The notes under the pieces are model-generated. The model was given only the letters and a program-made list of their open reading frames with translations, ran no database searches and was not told the DNA's origin. Shown here piece by piece: positions 26,641 to 36,726 of a stretch of DNA of 64,000 nucleotides. Source of the stretch: JACKDW01 sp964621785 (GTDB lineage Bacteria; Myxococcota_A; Polyangia; Nannocystales; Nannocystaceae); contig CAZUPD010000020.1 of NCBI GenBank assembly GCA_964621785.1, forward strand, positions 1 to 64,000, read 5' to 3'. Every line of letters begins with the position of its first letter. Within the stretch, counting starts at the first letter, position 1. The position numbers were made by a program, and so were the translations under genes.

Positions 26641-27258
26641 ATGGAGGACGATCGGGGACTTCTCGAAGCTTGGCGAGGTGGCGACGAAGCGGCTGGCGAG
26701 TTACTCGTCGAGCGCCACTACGACGGTCTTGCCTGCTTTTTCCGCACCAAGGTGGGGGACGAAGCTCCCGACCTGATTCAGCGCACATTTTTGCGGATGC
26801 TTGAAAAGCACCACCGCATGCGCGAGGGGACGCCGTACCGGTGTTTCTTGTTTGGAATCGCCCGTAACGTTTTGTACGAGCACTACCGCGGGGCCAAGCG
26901 GTTTCGCGAACGTTTTCAACCGCAGACCGCCTCAGTTGCCGACCTCGGTGTCTCACCGACCAATCTACTGGCCCAGGCACAGGAGGCCGAACTGCTGCTC
27001 CAAGCACTGCGCGGTATCCCGCTCGAGTTCCAGCTCATCATCGAGCTCTACTACTGGGAGGCGATGACGGCGAAGGAACTTGCGGCTGTGCTCGACGTCC
27101 CCGAAGGAACCGCACGCACACGACTTCGCCGGGCCAAACAACTGCTGGAGCGCCAACTCAAAAAACTCTCGCGCTCGCCTCAACTGCTCCAGAGTACGGT
27201 GACCGACCTCGACGGCTGGGCCAAGCAGCTGCGCGAGTCGATGAAGCGCGACGAGTAG
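26641..27258 (+). CDS. ECF-type RNA polymerase sigma factor
   Basis: 205 residues. Region 2 includes AGELLVERHYDGLACFFRTKV and DLIQRTFLRMLE (the -10 recognition helix zone); region 4 has FQLIIELYYWEAMTAKELAAVLDVPEGTARTRLRRAKQLLE, a typical -35-binding helix-turn-helix. ECF sigma factors activate a small regulon in response to envelope or other signals, normally held by an anti-sigma factor. No classical anti-sigma is seen, but the C-terminal tail (about 25 residues after region 4) and nearby kinases hint at control by phosphorylation, as known for some kinase-associated ECF groups. Confidence 0.92.
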   Translation: MEDDRGLLEAWRGGDEAAGELLVERHYDGLACFFRTKVGDEAPDLIQRTFLRMLEKHHRMREGTPYRCFLFGIARNVLYEHYRGAKRFRERFQPQTASVADLGVSPTNLLAQAQEAELLLQALRGIPLEFQLIIELYYWEAMTAKELAAVLDVPEGTARTRLRRAKQLLERQLKKLSRSPQLLQSTVTDLDGWAKQLRESMKRDE

Positions 27259-27272
27259 CAGAAGTTGTTTGA

Positions 27273-27923
27273 TCACACAGGATCGATGGGCATGGTGATG
27301 GCAAAGCTCTCAGGATCGGTCAGCCCTTCGACTGAAAGGGTCGTCTGCTCGATGCACTCGATCAGCTCCTCGTCGCGAATCTCGTTGTCGTCTTGAAGGC
27401 GTACGGACTCGACCAACACCGCGTCCCCATCTTCGAGCGGGACGACATCGACGGCGAACGACAACAGACCGGCGAGCTTTGGATCACGCTGATGCGCCAT
27501 CTCGATACACTCGTTGGCCAAGGGCATAAACTCGGCATGCAGCTGTCTTCCGAGGTCGTTCGCACGACCTGTACGATCAGTCAGCTCCCCGTAGGCTCGA
27601 TCCTCGGGATGGGGCAGCCCGGGCGCCGCCTCTGGCGGTGGGCGTGAAACCGCTGGCGCAACCCGTGCGACCGGTTTGGGCGAGCCGATGACTCCCCGAG
27701 GTCCCGAAACGGCCCGGGGAACCTGCTTCGTGGACGTGGCCGTTTTTTGTGTATGTCCATTCTTTCGCGACGCGACGCCGACATGCTCCCCAGACGAGTC
27801 CCGCAACTCAGCCTGTGCCGTCGGGGGAGCTGTCGGGGCGGTCCCCTGCAACGTCATCCACCAAACCGCCCACGCCGAGAGTGTGAGTGCTGCGAGGATC
27901 AAAAGTCTGCGAGCGAGCTGCAT
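27273..27923 (-). CDS. Signal-anchored protein with AgmX/TonB-like C-terminal domain
   Basis: 216 residues. One N-terminal hydrophobic segment (ILAALTLSAWAVWWMT), a Pro/Ala/Lys/Thr-rich linker, then about 85 residues reminiscent of the AgmX/PglI C-terminal domain of myxobacteria: NECIEMAHQRDPKLAGLLSFAVDV, LVESVRLQDDNEI, ELIECIEQTT. Such domains resemble TonB C-termini and occur in periplasmic partners of gliding and energy-transducing complexes. Convergent with the sigma factor gene, 14 bp apart. Confidence 0.6.
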   Translation of the reverse strand: MQLARRLLILAALTLSAWAVWWMTLQGTAPTAPPTAQAELRDSSGEHVGVASRKNGHTQKTATSTKQVPRAVSGPRGVIGSPKPVARVAPAVSRPPPEAAPGLPHPEDRAYGELTDRTGRANDLGRQLHAEFMPLANECIEMAHQRDPKLAGLLSFAVDVVPLEDGDAVLVESVRLQDDNEIRDEELIECIEQTTLSVEGLTDPESFAITMPIDPV

Positions 27924-27937
27924 CGGCTAGTACCCCA

Positions 27938-27962
27938 GTGTTTTTTTCGCGCGTCGTCTCGC
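27938..27962 (+). repeat. Copy of dispersed spacer element (divergent)
   Basis: GTGTTTTTTTCGCGCGTCGTCTCGC resembles the 26-bp elements at 33503-33528 and 60468-60493 but with several changes. All copies are in spacers. Confidence 0.4.
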
Positions 27963-28191
27963 GCTGAAGGTTGCGGCGACGATGCGTTTCAAATCAAGCA
28001 GTTGCGCTGGTCGTGCTGGAAGTTTTGTGGACTGCAAAGCCTATCACCGAACGTCAGAGGTTGGAAAAAATCACGCTTCCGATCGTGGAACGGATTTCGA
28101 TGATGATACACCGAAACCTGTGAACCGGATACGAGCCGATGGGAGGCCCGGACGATACCAACAAACCAGTAGATGTCTGACACCCGGGTGG

Positions 28192-29724
28192 TTAGGCGCT
28201 CTTCAATCCGCTATCGAGTTTGAGGTCGCGAGGGTCGATGGCAACCGAGCGCACAATCAGACTGGCATCGCCCATTTGGGACCACCGCGCCGGCAACCGC
28301 AGGGTAAAGGTCGACCCTTCCCCCAACTGGCTGCTAGCCGTCAGCGTACCGCCCAAAATCGCCGCGAGGTTGCGACTGACGGCGAGTCCGAGTCCAGCCC
28401 CGTCAAACCGCCGGGTGCTCGATCCATCGGCCTGCTCAAACGGCCGAAACAGCCGCTCCATCTCGTTGGGATCGATCCCGATGCCGGTATCGCTGACTGA
28501 AAACACATAGGTCGGCTCGTCGGCTTCGACGTCGCGCTCGAGTGAAAGTCGGATCGTGCCGTTTTCGGTGAACTTACAAGCATTGCTGAGCAGATTTTTG
28601 AGGATGGTCTGCAGTTTTTCGCTGTCGCTGACCACCGAGCCGATGTCTTCGGGGCAACGCAGCCGCAAGGTGTTGCCGCGGGTGCGCGCCTGGGTGGCAA
28701 AACTTTGGATCAGACGCTCGACGAACTCGGCGAGGTCGATCGGCACGGGATCCGTCGTCATCGTGCCCGACTCGATTTGTGACTGATCGAGCACGTTGCT
28801 GATGATGTCGAACAGATTCATGGCCGCCTCTTGGATCCGCGTCACGTCCCCCGCGAGTTCGGTCGGGTCGCCATCTTCAGCTTCCTCGATCAAAAGCTCG
28901 CTGTAGCCGATGATCTGATGCAACGGTGTGCGCAACTCGTGGCTCATGGTGGCGAGAAACGCCTCTTTTATCCGGAATGCCTCGAGCAGCTGCGACTCGG
29001 CATTCTGGCGCGAGTCCGCCTCGTGGCGCAGCAAGCTGGTCACGAGATCGAGTTCGTGCTTGATCCGATTGAGCTCGACGCGCGTCGGCCCGACCAGACG
29101 CGTGGCCTGCTGACTAATTTGTTGCAGATGCGTGTTTTCGGCTTCACGCAACGAGAACGCTACGACATGTACAAGTGCACAGCCAAGGCCCAAGGTCGCG
29201 ATTGCGACCGGCAAGGCACTGTCTGGCTGTTCGAGAAACAAACTAATCGCCGCCGCCGCAGCGGTGGTACCGACCACGAGATAGGCACCCCGTCGCGGAA
29301 GCACGACCGTGGCGACCACTTGAATCACGGTGGCCAGCATCACCAGCGCAAGCAGATCGCCCAACCCAACGGGAACCAGGAGACCGGCGCTGATGAGCAG
29401 GGTCGTGACCACGACCGCTCGAGACCGCCTCGCCAACAACAGCGACGCGATCACACACACAGCCGCGACCAGCGTACAACCAATGATCCACAGCGGAGCA
29501 TGGGCGAAGACTTGGAGGACGACCGTCAGAACTGCCGCGACTGCAATCCAAGGTTGACTCTGCGATTCAACCTCCACGGGTCCCTCCTCGTTGCGACCCC
29601 GCGAGAGCACAGAACTCTGCGAGTGAGTGTCCCATCGTACAGTGTCAGCGTCGCGCCGACAAGAGATCCCGTGGTCGAGAATGGGGTTTTGCTGCGGATA
29701 AGCGTACATCTGTCGACCCTCCAC
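28192..29724 (-). CDS. Membrane-bound sensor histidine kinase
   Basis: 510 residues. Six hydrophobic segments occupy about residues 58-190 (IAVAAVLTVVLQVFAHAPLW and following), so the sensor part is in the membrane. Then a short coiled coil, the H-box FLATMSHELRTPLHQIIGY, the N-box NLLSNACKFTENG, and DTGIGIDPNEMERLFRPF plus GLGLAVSRNLAAILGG of the ATPase domain. It autophosphorylates the His and passes phosphate to a response regulator, which is not encoded next to it (orphan kinase). ATG 29709 is an alternative start. Confidence 0.93.
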   Translation of the reverse strand: MEGRQMYAYPQQNPILDHGISCRRDADTVRWDTHSQSSVLSRGRNEEGPVEVESQSQPWIAVAAVLTVVLQVFAHAPLWIIGCTLVAAVCVIASLLLARRSRAVVVTTLLISAGLLVPVGLGDLLALVMLATVIQVVATVVLPRRGAYLVVGTTAAAAAISLFLEQPDSALPVAIATLGLGCALVHVVAFSLREAENTHLQQISQQATRLVGPTRVELNRIKHELDLVTSLLRHEADSRQNAESQLLEAFRIKEAFLATMSHELRTPLHQIIGYSELLIEEAEDGDPTELAGDVTRIQEAAMNLFDIISNVLDQSQIESGTMTTDPVPIDLAEFVERLIQSFATQARTRGNTLRLRCPEDIGSVVSDSEKLQTILKNLLSNACKFTENGTIRLSLERDVEADEPTYVFSVSDTGIGIDPNEMERLFRPFEQADGSSTRRFDGAGLGLAVSRNLAAILGGTLTASSQLGEGSTFTLRLPARWSQMGDASLIVRSVAIDPRDLKLDSGLKSA

Positions 29725-30284
29725 TCGGCCGCGGGCGAAACGTCACAACGTGACCCTTCGGTAACGCGTCCGAACATCGATACACAACCCGCCACAGGAA
29801 CCTGCATTTGCGCATGACGGTTGGCCGGCGGGTTGCGGTTAAAAACTCGTGAACAAACTATCAATTTGTATCTGCATCATTATGATGACTGAAAAATCGC
29901 CGTGGCCCGGGGTTCCGGCGCGTCGCCTCAGGCAGATCTTTCGTGCGTCGCAGTTCGAATCCGTTGCACTCCATTTGACCGAACAATCGAGGCTTACCCA
30001 GAGGGGTCGGTACGAACCTGATATCTCGTCACATTCACTTAAAAGGTGCACCTCCTGCGACATTCAATTGGAAAAAGTGCGCCAATATTTCGCCCGTCAC
30101 GGACGGCCTCGACTCGTTCGGCTGGGCAAATTAGTACATGCTCTATCGGACAGGAACCGAAGAACTCGACACCTTGAGCCCCGAGCATCACTCGGCGTCG
30201 CCGGATTCGACACTGGCACTCTTCGTGACGCCGGGCGGCGTCGCAACACATCCCATGCATGACGCAGCAACTTGTACACTCACT
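29725..30284. other. Spacer downstream of kinase 1 and upstream of the histidine kinase
   Basis: About 560 bp. Holds the dyad TTGTATCTGCAT (29866-29877) fused to the palindrome CATCAT-T-ATGATG (29875-29887) and a CTTAAAAGGTGCACC stretch (near 30038) that resembles the TTTTAAATAG box seen at 36.7-36.9 kb. A plus-strand frame 29849-30262 (137 residues) lacks conserved features and I do not call it a gene. Confidence 0.35.
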
Positions 30285-33200
30285 TTATTGAAACCGGGCC
30301 AACCAAGCCTCGACCGCTGCGACGTCGTCCGCCTGGTTCTTGGCTCGAAAGACCTCGAGTGCCGATTGTGCCGCTTCCCGTGCGCCGTCCGAAACAGCTC
30401 CCAAGTCCGTCGTCAGTACCTGGGCGCGGGCAAAGCGAGCCTTGGCCAGCGGCAAAAAATCGGCGTCGGCTGTCACCGTGTACAGCGATTCCGCTTCGGT
30501 AAGCAAACGGGCGGCTTCGCCGAGTTGTCGCTGTCCATATGCCGCGAGACCCAACTCGTACAAGGTATCCGCACGCTCGATTGGCCAACCTTCACCATAT
30601 TGGCTCAATGCCTGCTCGAGGGCCGATTTGGCCGCCCCAAAATCTCCGATCTCGCGGTACGCCCGACCGAGCGCAAGTGAAAGCCTGGGTGCAATCGCAG
30701 GTTCGATTGCAACGACTTGATTCGAAAGTGAGGACCGAAGCTTTTGAAGCTGTAGGAGTGCTTCGTCCGGACGGCCCAAGTCGGTCAAGGAGTTGCCGTA
30801 AGCAAGGAGAAGTTTGGAACGGCGACGGCCCGTCGGGTCTGGAGATTTGTCAAGACGCTGCTGGGCCTCTTCGTAGAGTGCTTGTACTGATTCGGAGTCT
30901 CCGCTGGCTGCGGCTACTTTCATGATTAAGTTATGGTATAAATCATAGCGAATGGAGTCTTTTGGGTAGCCTCTGGCTCCTTGCTCGACGAACTCACGGG
31001 CGAGTAATGCATTCCCATCCCGTAGCTCACACCTTGCCATAAAGAATAAAATCGTTGCCCTGTGGGCATGGTCGTTGGTGCTCACAGCCTCGTTGAGTAA
31101 TCTCTGGTACTTCTTCCTAGCTTCGCTAAGCTTTCCAAGCTCAATAGACCCAACTGCGATGTACCCCTCAAACCGTAGTTTTACCCATGGGCCAAGCTGG
31201 CCTGAGCGGGAAATCGCCGAGCGATAAATCTCCACAGCTCGAGCGTGTTGCCCCGCATCTTCCGCGAGTCGACCGAGGTTGAAGAGCGTTCCAACTGCCA
31301 ATGGTGTCTGTGCACGATTATGCTTTTTCCGGAGAGCATCGGCTTTTTCTAGAAGTTCCGTCCCTTCCTGACGATCTCCTAGAAGGGATCGAATCCAACC
31401 AAGATTGTTGAGGTGCTCAGCAAAGAGATCGACATCGCTTTCGACATGGGAATTCAGAGCTTCGACCAGTGGCAAATCTGCATTGACACGGTCTAATTTT
31501 CCCAATATCTCCGCCCGAAAATACGCGAGACGCGAACTCGCTTGTGCAGCTGCCTTCAAGTGCCCCGCCTTTACAGCCATATGCATTGACTTTTCATACG
31601 AGTCTTCGGCTGCCACATCGTTCATTGCAAACTGTAGAAACCCGCGGTGGAGTTCAACCTCCGCAGCCAGTGGTAAATAGGCCATCGCATCCTCGTCGGC
31701 CGAAATGTCATCTAAAAGATCGATACCAGCTTGAACCTTTCCCGCGTACTTCAGGACATTCGCCCGGGCGAGACTCTCGCGGTGGGTCTGGACACGCTCA
31801 CGCAGCTCGGAATCTTCGGGCGGCTCGACCTCGGCCAACAGCGCATCTGCGTCGCTACAACGTGTGAGTGACGGGAGCGCAAACACAGCCTGACCTGCAG
31901 CTTCGAGGGGGTCGCTCTCCGCCGACTCCAAGACATCAACAGCGGCCTGCAATCCCGCGCGTCGCTGGTCGAGGCAGGCGATCCGCCGCTCGAACAGGCG
32001 CTCGGCTTGACGGCCTTCGGCATGGGCGAGGCACGCTTCGTTGCGCTGGGTTATCCATGTATCTGCATATTGATCGAGCTGCGGCAGCACGTGTTGGACG
32101 AACTTCCCGGCATACGGTGACGGGCTCGTTGCGACCGCGGCGGCCACCTTCGCGCTGCGATCCTCGTCCCAGATATCGGTGAGCTCGCGCCCTGCATCGG
32201 GGCAGATTTCAACCTGCGAACTCGAACGCGCCACCGCAAACCCGAGTATCCCCGCGACCGTGGCCCCGAGCACCGCACCCGAAATCCTGCGAGTTGTCCG
32301 ACGGCGATCAAGGGCCGCGAGCAGGGCATCCATCGACCCGTAACGGTCCGCGGGATCGGTCGACATTCCCCGGCGCAAGCACTTGTAGACCCAACCAGGC
32401 ACCGAGCGCTTGTCGGGTTCAACGATCCGACCTTCGACGATGTCCATCCGGAGTTGCGCAATCGAAGTCGCCGAAAAAGGGAGCCCTCCGTAAAGGCATT
32501 GATACAGCGAAACGCAAAAACTGTATTGATCACTCGATGCGGTCACCGACTGGCCGAGATATTGCTCGGGGGACATATACGCCGGCGTCCCAGCGAGTGC
32601 ACCTGTGGCAGTTAGCGATGGCATGGGCATCGAAGCTGTCACCCTGGATTCGTTCGCGTCGGCGTCGACCTCCTCCGGTCCGGTGGTCAAAGCGAGACCA
32701 AAATCGAGGACCTTGACGCGGCCCCCCTCATCGACGAGTACGTTTTGTGGCTTCACATCTCGGTGGACGATCCCGACGGCGTGTGCTGCCGCGAGCCCGC
32801 GACCTGCCTGATCGAACATATCGAGAATCTCTCGCCAATCACGACCTTGCCCCGCCCACTCTTCGAGTGTGCGTCCGCGGACAAACTCCATCGCGACATA
32901 GACACCCGCGCTCGATCCACCGACTTCGTACACTGTGACCACATTGGGATGGGCCAGCCGTGCGAGCGCCTGGCCCTCACGGATCAGGCGCGCAGAGGCG
33001 AGTTCCCGGTCGCGCACCATCGTAAGTCGATGTACTTTGACGGCGACTTTGCGATCGAGCATCTCGTCGTAGCACGCATACACATCACCCATCCCCCCTT
33101 GGCCGAGTTTGCGCAACACAGTGAAATGGCCGATCCGCACCGGCTTCACAAGAGTGCCAGATGACGTCAAGTCCCGCGATTGTGCACGCGGGGCTGATGG

Positions 33201-33344
33201 ATCATCGATGCGGGTCCGAAAAATCGTATCGAGAATCCCGAGGTCCCCCAAGTCCCTGGGTGGCGCATGGGCCTCGCTCACCGTGTCGAGAACACCGAGC
33301 TCCCGGATGCTTCGAGGTTTTGCACGGTCATCACCCATGGCCAT
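30285..33344 (-). CDS. Ser/Thr protein kinase with TPR tail (paralog 1)
   Basis: 1019 residues. Hanks-type kinase domain: Gly-rich loop GQGGMG at 81-86, catalytic Lys103 in AVKV, HRDVKPQN at 194-201, DFG at 214-216. A membrane-spanning segment (about 355-375, GAVLGATVAGILGFAVA) leads to an extracytoplasmic or C-terminal region of TPR-like helices (YLPLAAEVELHRGFLQ, LFNLGRLAEDAGQHARAVEIY, LGRAYREIGDFGAAKSALEQAL). It lies 285 bp downstream of a close paralog in the same orientation and probably arose by tandem duplication. DNA around 30900-31250 is notably AT-richer than the rest. Start ATG 33344 or 33338. Confidence 0.93.
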   Translation of the reverse strand: MAMGDDRAKPRSIRELGVLDTVSEAHAPPRDLGDLGILDTIFRTRIDDPSAPRAQSRDLTSSGTLVKPVRIGHFTVLRKLGQGGMGDVYACYDEMLDRKVAVKVHRLTMVRDRELASARLIREGQALARLAHPNVVTVYEVGGSSAGVYVAMEFVRGRTLEEWAGQGRDWREILDMFDQAGRGLAAAHAVGIVHRDVKPQNVLVDEGGRVKVLDFGLALTTGPEEVDADANESRVTASMPMPSLTATGALAGTPAYMSPEQYLGQSVTASSDQYSFCVSLYQCLYGGLPFSATSIAQLRMDIVEGRIVEPDKRSVPGWVYKCLRRGMSTDPADRYGSMDALLAALDRRRTTRRISGAVLGATVAGILGFAVARSSSQVEICPDAGRELTDIWDEDRSAKVAAAVATSPSPYAGKFVQHVLPQLDQYADTWITQRNEACLAHAEGRQAERLFERRIACLDQRRAGLQAAVDVLESAESDPLEAAGQAVFALPSLTRCSDADALLAEVEPPEDSELRERVQTHRESLARANVLKYAGKVQAGIDLLDDISADEDAMAYLPLAAEVELHRGFLQFAMNDVAAEDSYEKSMHMAVKAGHLKAAAQASSRLAYFRAEILGKLDRVNADLPLVEALNSHVESDVDLFAEHLNNLGWIRSLLGDRQEGTELLEKADALRKKHNRAQTPLAVGTLFNLGRLAEDAGQHARAVEIYRSAISRSGQLGPWVKLRFEGYIAVGSIELGKLSEARKKYQRLLNEAVSTNDHAHRATILFFMARCELRDGNALLAREFVEQGARGYPKDSIRYDLYHNLIMKVAAASGDSESVQALYEEAQQRLDKSPDPTGRRRSKLLLAYGNSLTDLGRPDEALLQLQKLRSSLSNQVVAIEPAIAPRLSLALGRAYREIGDFGAAKSALEQALSQYGEGWPIERADTLYELGLAAYGQRQLGEAARLLTEAESLYTVTADADFLPLAKARFARAQVLTTDLGAVSDGAREAAQSALEVFRAKNQADDVAAVEAWLARFQ

Positions 33345-33629
33345 CGCCGACAGACTTCCATTCGTATCTGTCCCCTAGAACTGGTAGCTTTTTCGACGCG
33401 CCGCTGCGCTGATCCCTTGCGACGCGGTGGAGATTCGTCAAACCTGCGGCACCGCTCGTGCAGCTGCGTTTCACAAAACTCCACCGCGTCAAAAAGTCTT
33501 GCGCGAGGCGACACGCGAGAAAAACCACGCTCCTAGGCTATCACAAGTAGGTGAGCGACGCGTCGTATACGAGAGGCCACATTCGACGACTCGACCACGG
33601 TGACGCATGGCATGCCTGCTTGCCAACAC
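33345..33629. other. Spacer between kinase paralogs
   Basis: 285 bp without a convincing gene. Contains one 26-bp dispersed element (33503-33528). No terminator hairpin was recognised, so read-through from paralog 2 into paralog 1 is possible. Confidence 0.4.
33503..33528 (-). repeat. 26-bp dispersed spacer element
   Basis: On the minus strand it starts GTGGTTTTTCTCGCG and ends GTCGCCTCGC. It matches the plus-strand element at 60468-60493 in 25 of 26 positions. Confidence 0.65.
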
Positions 33630-36600
33630 CTATTGAAGCTGGGCCAACCAAGCCTCGACCGCAGCAACGTCGTCCGGTTGTGCCTTGGCCCGCAAGACTT
33701 CGAGCGCCGATTGTGCCGCTTCCCGTGCTCCCGCCGGGGCAAATCCCGAGTCCGAAGTGAGTACTCGGGCGAGGGCAAAGCGAGCCCTTGCCAGGGGCAG
33801 AAAATCCGCGTCGGCTGTCGCCGTGTAGATCGATTCCGCTTCGGTAAGTAAACGGGCGGCCTCGTCGAGTTGCCGCTGGCCAAACGCAGTAAGGCCGAGT
33901 TCGTAATAGGTGTCCGCACGCTCGATCGGCCAACCTTCACCGTATTGGCTCAATGCCTGCTCGAGGGCTGATTTGGCTGATTCGAGATTGCCTGATTCGC
34001 GGTACGCCCGACCGAGGGCGAGCGAGAGGCGAGGTGCGATCGCAGGTTGGATTGCGACCACTTGTTCCGTGAGCAAGGGCTGGAGTTTTTGAAGTGGAAC
34101 AAGAGCCTCGTCCGGACGGCCCAAACTCATTAGTGAGATGCCATAGTCAAGGAGAAATTTGGCACGGCGAATCCCTGTCGGATCCGGATATGTGTCGAAG
34201 CGACGCTGAGCCTCCTCGTAGACACGACGTACGGACTCGGAGTCTCCGCTGGCCGCTGCTGACCTCATCGCTAGATTACGAAACAGATCATAGTTAACCG
34301 AATCCTTGGGAAACTTTCTGGTCCCTTGTTCGACGAGCTCGCGTGCAAGTGTTGCGTTTCCATCCCGGAGCTCACACCTTGCAAAGAAAAATAAAGCTCT
34401 CGCCTTAAAGGCTTCGTCCTTCGACCTGACCGCTTCGTCGATCAGTTTCTGATTTTTTTCTCGAGCTTCTTGAAGCATTCCGAGTTCGGCAAGCATGCTC
34501 GCCACCGCAACCTCCAACTCTCGAACTGCCCATGATCCATACTGTTCTGAGCGTTCAATCGCAGTTTTATAATACTCCACAGCATCGACAATTCGCCCTT
34601 CATCTTCGGCGAGTCGACCGAGATTGTAGAGCGTTCCAACCGCCAACGGTGTCTGACCACGATTGTGTTTTATCCTCAGAGCATCGGCTTCTTCGAGCAA
34701 CCTCCTCGCTTTTCGTCGCTCCCCCATGAGGGATCGAACCCAGCCGAGATTATTGAGGTACTCGGCGTAGAGATCAATGTCACCCTCAACATGGCTATTC
34801 AGGGCTTCAACAAGTGGCAGGTCCGTACTGACACGATCTAGTTTGCCCAACCCCTCGGCCTGGAAGAACGAAAGCCGCGAACTCGCTTGTGCAGCTGCCT
34901 TTAGATGCCCCGCCCGAATCGCCATATGCATCGACTTTTCATACGAGTCTTCGGCTCCCACATCGTTCATTGCAAGCTGCAGAAACCCGCGGTGGAGTTC
35001 AACCTCCGCAGCCAGTGGTAAATAGGCCATCGCATCCTCGTCGGCCGAAATCTCATCTAAAAGATCGATACCTGCTTGAACCTTCCCCGCGTACTTCAGG
35101 ACATTCGCCCGTGCGAGTTCCTCGCGATGGCCCTGCACGCGCTCCCGCAACGCTGGGTCGTCAGGGGGGCTTACTTCGGCCAGCAACCCATCCGAGTCGG
35201 CACATGGTGCCAGTGAAGGAAGCGCCGCCGCTGCTTGAGCAAGACTTCCGAGGTTCTTGGCATCCGCGGTTTGAAAAACATCGACCACAGCCTGCACGCC
35301 GGCGCGGCGCTGATCTAGACAGGCCGTCCGTAGGTTGAACAATCCGTCCCCTTGGCGGCCCTCGGCGTGGGCCAAACACGCCTCATTGCGCATCTGTCTC
35401 CATTCCTCGGTGTAGGCATCGAGTTGGGGCACGACGGCCGCCAGCAAATCCTCGGCCTGGGTTGCGCCAGTTTGGATGATGGCTGTTCGGACAGCTTCTT
35501 GGGTCGGCTGATCCCACACACCGACGAGTTCAGCACTGGCGTCCGGGCAAATCTCGACCGAGGGATTGGAACTCGCGGTCATAAACCCGACGACACCGGC
35601 GAGTGCGGTTGTGGTCGCGGCCGCGATCCAGGTCTTCCGCGCCGTCTGCTGACGGTCGAGGGCAGCGAGCAGCGCCTGCATCGTGGGATAGCGGTCTCCG
35701 GGCTTGGCCGACATCCCGCGGTGCAGACATTTATAGATCCACCCGGGGGCTTGGGTCCGCAGCGGTGCAGGCGTGACCCGACCGGCCAACACATCCGCGC
35801 GCAGGTCGGTCAGCGAGGTGGTCGAGAACGGCAACAGCCCGTAGAGGCATTGGTACAGCGACACGCAGAAACTAAATTGATCGCTCGCCGCCGTCACCGG
35901 TTGACCGAGATATTGCTCGGGGGACATGTACGCCGGCGTGCCCACCAACGTGCCGGTCACCGTCAGCGAGCGCAACAGTTCGGAGCTCGATGCCGCGGCA
36001 TGGTCGGGCTGACTCTCAAACATCCCTGCATGCACTTCTTCACCACTTGCGCGGGCCAGGCCAAAGTCGAGCACCTTGACGATCTCATCTTCGCTGACGA
36101 TCACATTTTGTGGCTTGAAGTCGCGGTGGATGATGCCCACGCGGTGCGCCGCGATCAGTCCACGACCTGCCTGAAGAAACACTTTAAGTACATCTCGCCA
36201 GGTTCGTTCCTGGACGGCCCACTGATCGAGGCTCGACCCGCGGACAAACTCCATCGCGACATACACCTCGTCGTCCGAGCGTCCGACTTCGTGGACCGTG
36301 ACCACGTTGGGGTGGGACAACCGGGCCAACGCCTGGCCCTCGCGGATCAGGCGCGAGGATGCGAGGTCGCGGTCGCGCGACTCGATCTTGAGGATCTTGA
36401 CCGCGACTTTGCGGTCGAGCAGCTCATCGTAACATGCATATACAGCACCCATTCCGCCGTGCCCGATCAGACGCAGGACGCGAAACCGGCCGATCGAAAC
36501 CGGCTGGGTGCGCTTGGGAAACAGAGCCTGCTTGAGCAGCTGCATCCCCAGTGGATCGCTGCTCGGCCGCCGGCTGCGGGGCCGCGAACCCGAACCCCCC

Positions 36601-36719
36601 GACGTCAACTCCCCCAGACCCGAGCGGGACTTGGCCGCCGAGTGCCCACGGCTCCGAGACCGGCGCAGGCCGGGGCTTGCGATGATACGGGACTGTGAAC
36701 TGGGATCGGTGTTTGACAT
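33630..36719 (-). CDS. Ser/Thr protein kinase with TPR tail (paralog 2)
   Basis: 1029 residues with the same plan as paralog 1: a basic/Ser-rich N-terminus, kinase domain (GHGGMGAVYACYDE, AVKILK, HRDFKPQN, DFGLA), membrane helix (TTTALAGVVGFMTA) and TPR-like repeats. HRD is followed by Phe (HRDFKPQN) instead of the usual Val/Leu/Ile. The TPR part is nearly identical to paralog 1 in several long blocks, e.g. around 34975-35112 versus 31630-31767, while other stretches have diverged. The promoter carries GCCACTTTTAAATAG (see 36727-36741). Confidence 0.93.
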   Translation of the reverse strand: MSNTDPSSQSRIIASPGLRRSRSRGHSAAKSRSGLGELTSGGSGSRPRSRRPSSDPLGMQLLKQALFPKRTQPVSIGRFRVLRLIGHGGMGAVYACYDELLDRKVAVKILKIESRDRDLASSRLIREGQALARLSHPNVVTVHEVGRSDDEVYVAMEFVRGSSLDQWAVQERTWRDVLKVFLQAGRGLIAAHRVGIIHRDFKPQNVIVSEDEIVKVLDFGLARASGEEVHAGMFESQPDHAAASSSELLRSLTVTGTLVGTPAYMSPEQYLGQPVTAASDQFSFCVSLYQCLYGLLPFSTTSLTDLRADVLAGRVTPAPLRTQAPGWIYKCLHRGMSAKPGDRYPTMQALLAALDRQQTARKTWIAAATTTALAGVVGFMTASSNPSVEICPDASAELVGVWDQPTQEAVRTAIIQTGATQAEDLLAAVVPQLDAYTEEWRQMRNEACLAHAEGRQGDGLFNLRTACLDQRRAGVQAVVDVFQTADAKNLGSLAQAAAALPSLAPCADSDGLLAEVSPPDDPALRERVQGHREELARANVLKYAGKVQAGIDLLDEISADEDAMAYLPLAAEVELHRGFLQLAMNDVGAEDSYEKSMHMAIRAGHLKAAAQASSRLSFFQAEGLGKLDRVSTDLPLVEALNSHVEGDIDLYAEYLNNLGWVRSLMGERRKARRLLEEADALRIKHNRGQTPLAVGTLYNLGRLAEDEGRIVDAVEYYKTAIERSEQYGSWAVRELEVAVASMLAELGMLQEAREKNQKLIDEAVRSKDEAFKARALFFFARCELRDGNATLARELVEQGTRKFPKDSVNYDLFRNLAMRSAAASGDSESVRRVYEEAQRRFDTYPDPTGIRRAKFLLDYGISLMSLGRPDEALVPLQKLQPLLTEQVVAIQPAIAPRLSLALGRAYRESGNLESAKSALEQALSQYGEGWPIERADTYYELGLTAFGQRQLDEAARLLTEAESIYTATADADFLPLARARFALARVLTSDSGFAPAGAREAAQSALEVLRAKAQPDDVAAVEAWLAQLQ

Positions 36720-36726
36720 GATGCTT

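Noticed and set aside
29849..30262. 137-residue plus-strand frame in a spacer
   Set aside because: No ribosome site, signal, or conserved-looking segment; begins within a dyad and palindrome.
35352..36698. Plus-strand frame of 448 residues inside kinase paralog 2
   Set aside because: The kinase frame has all catalytic motifs; this one has none.
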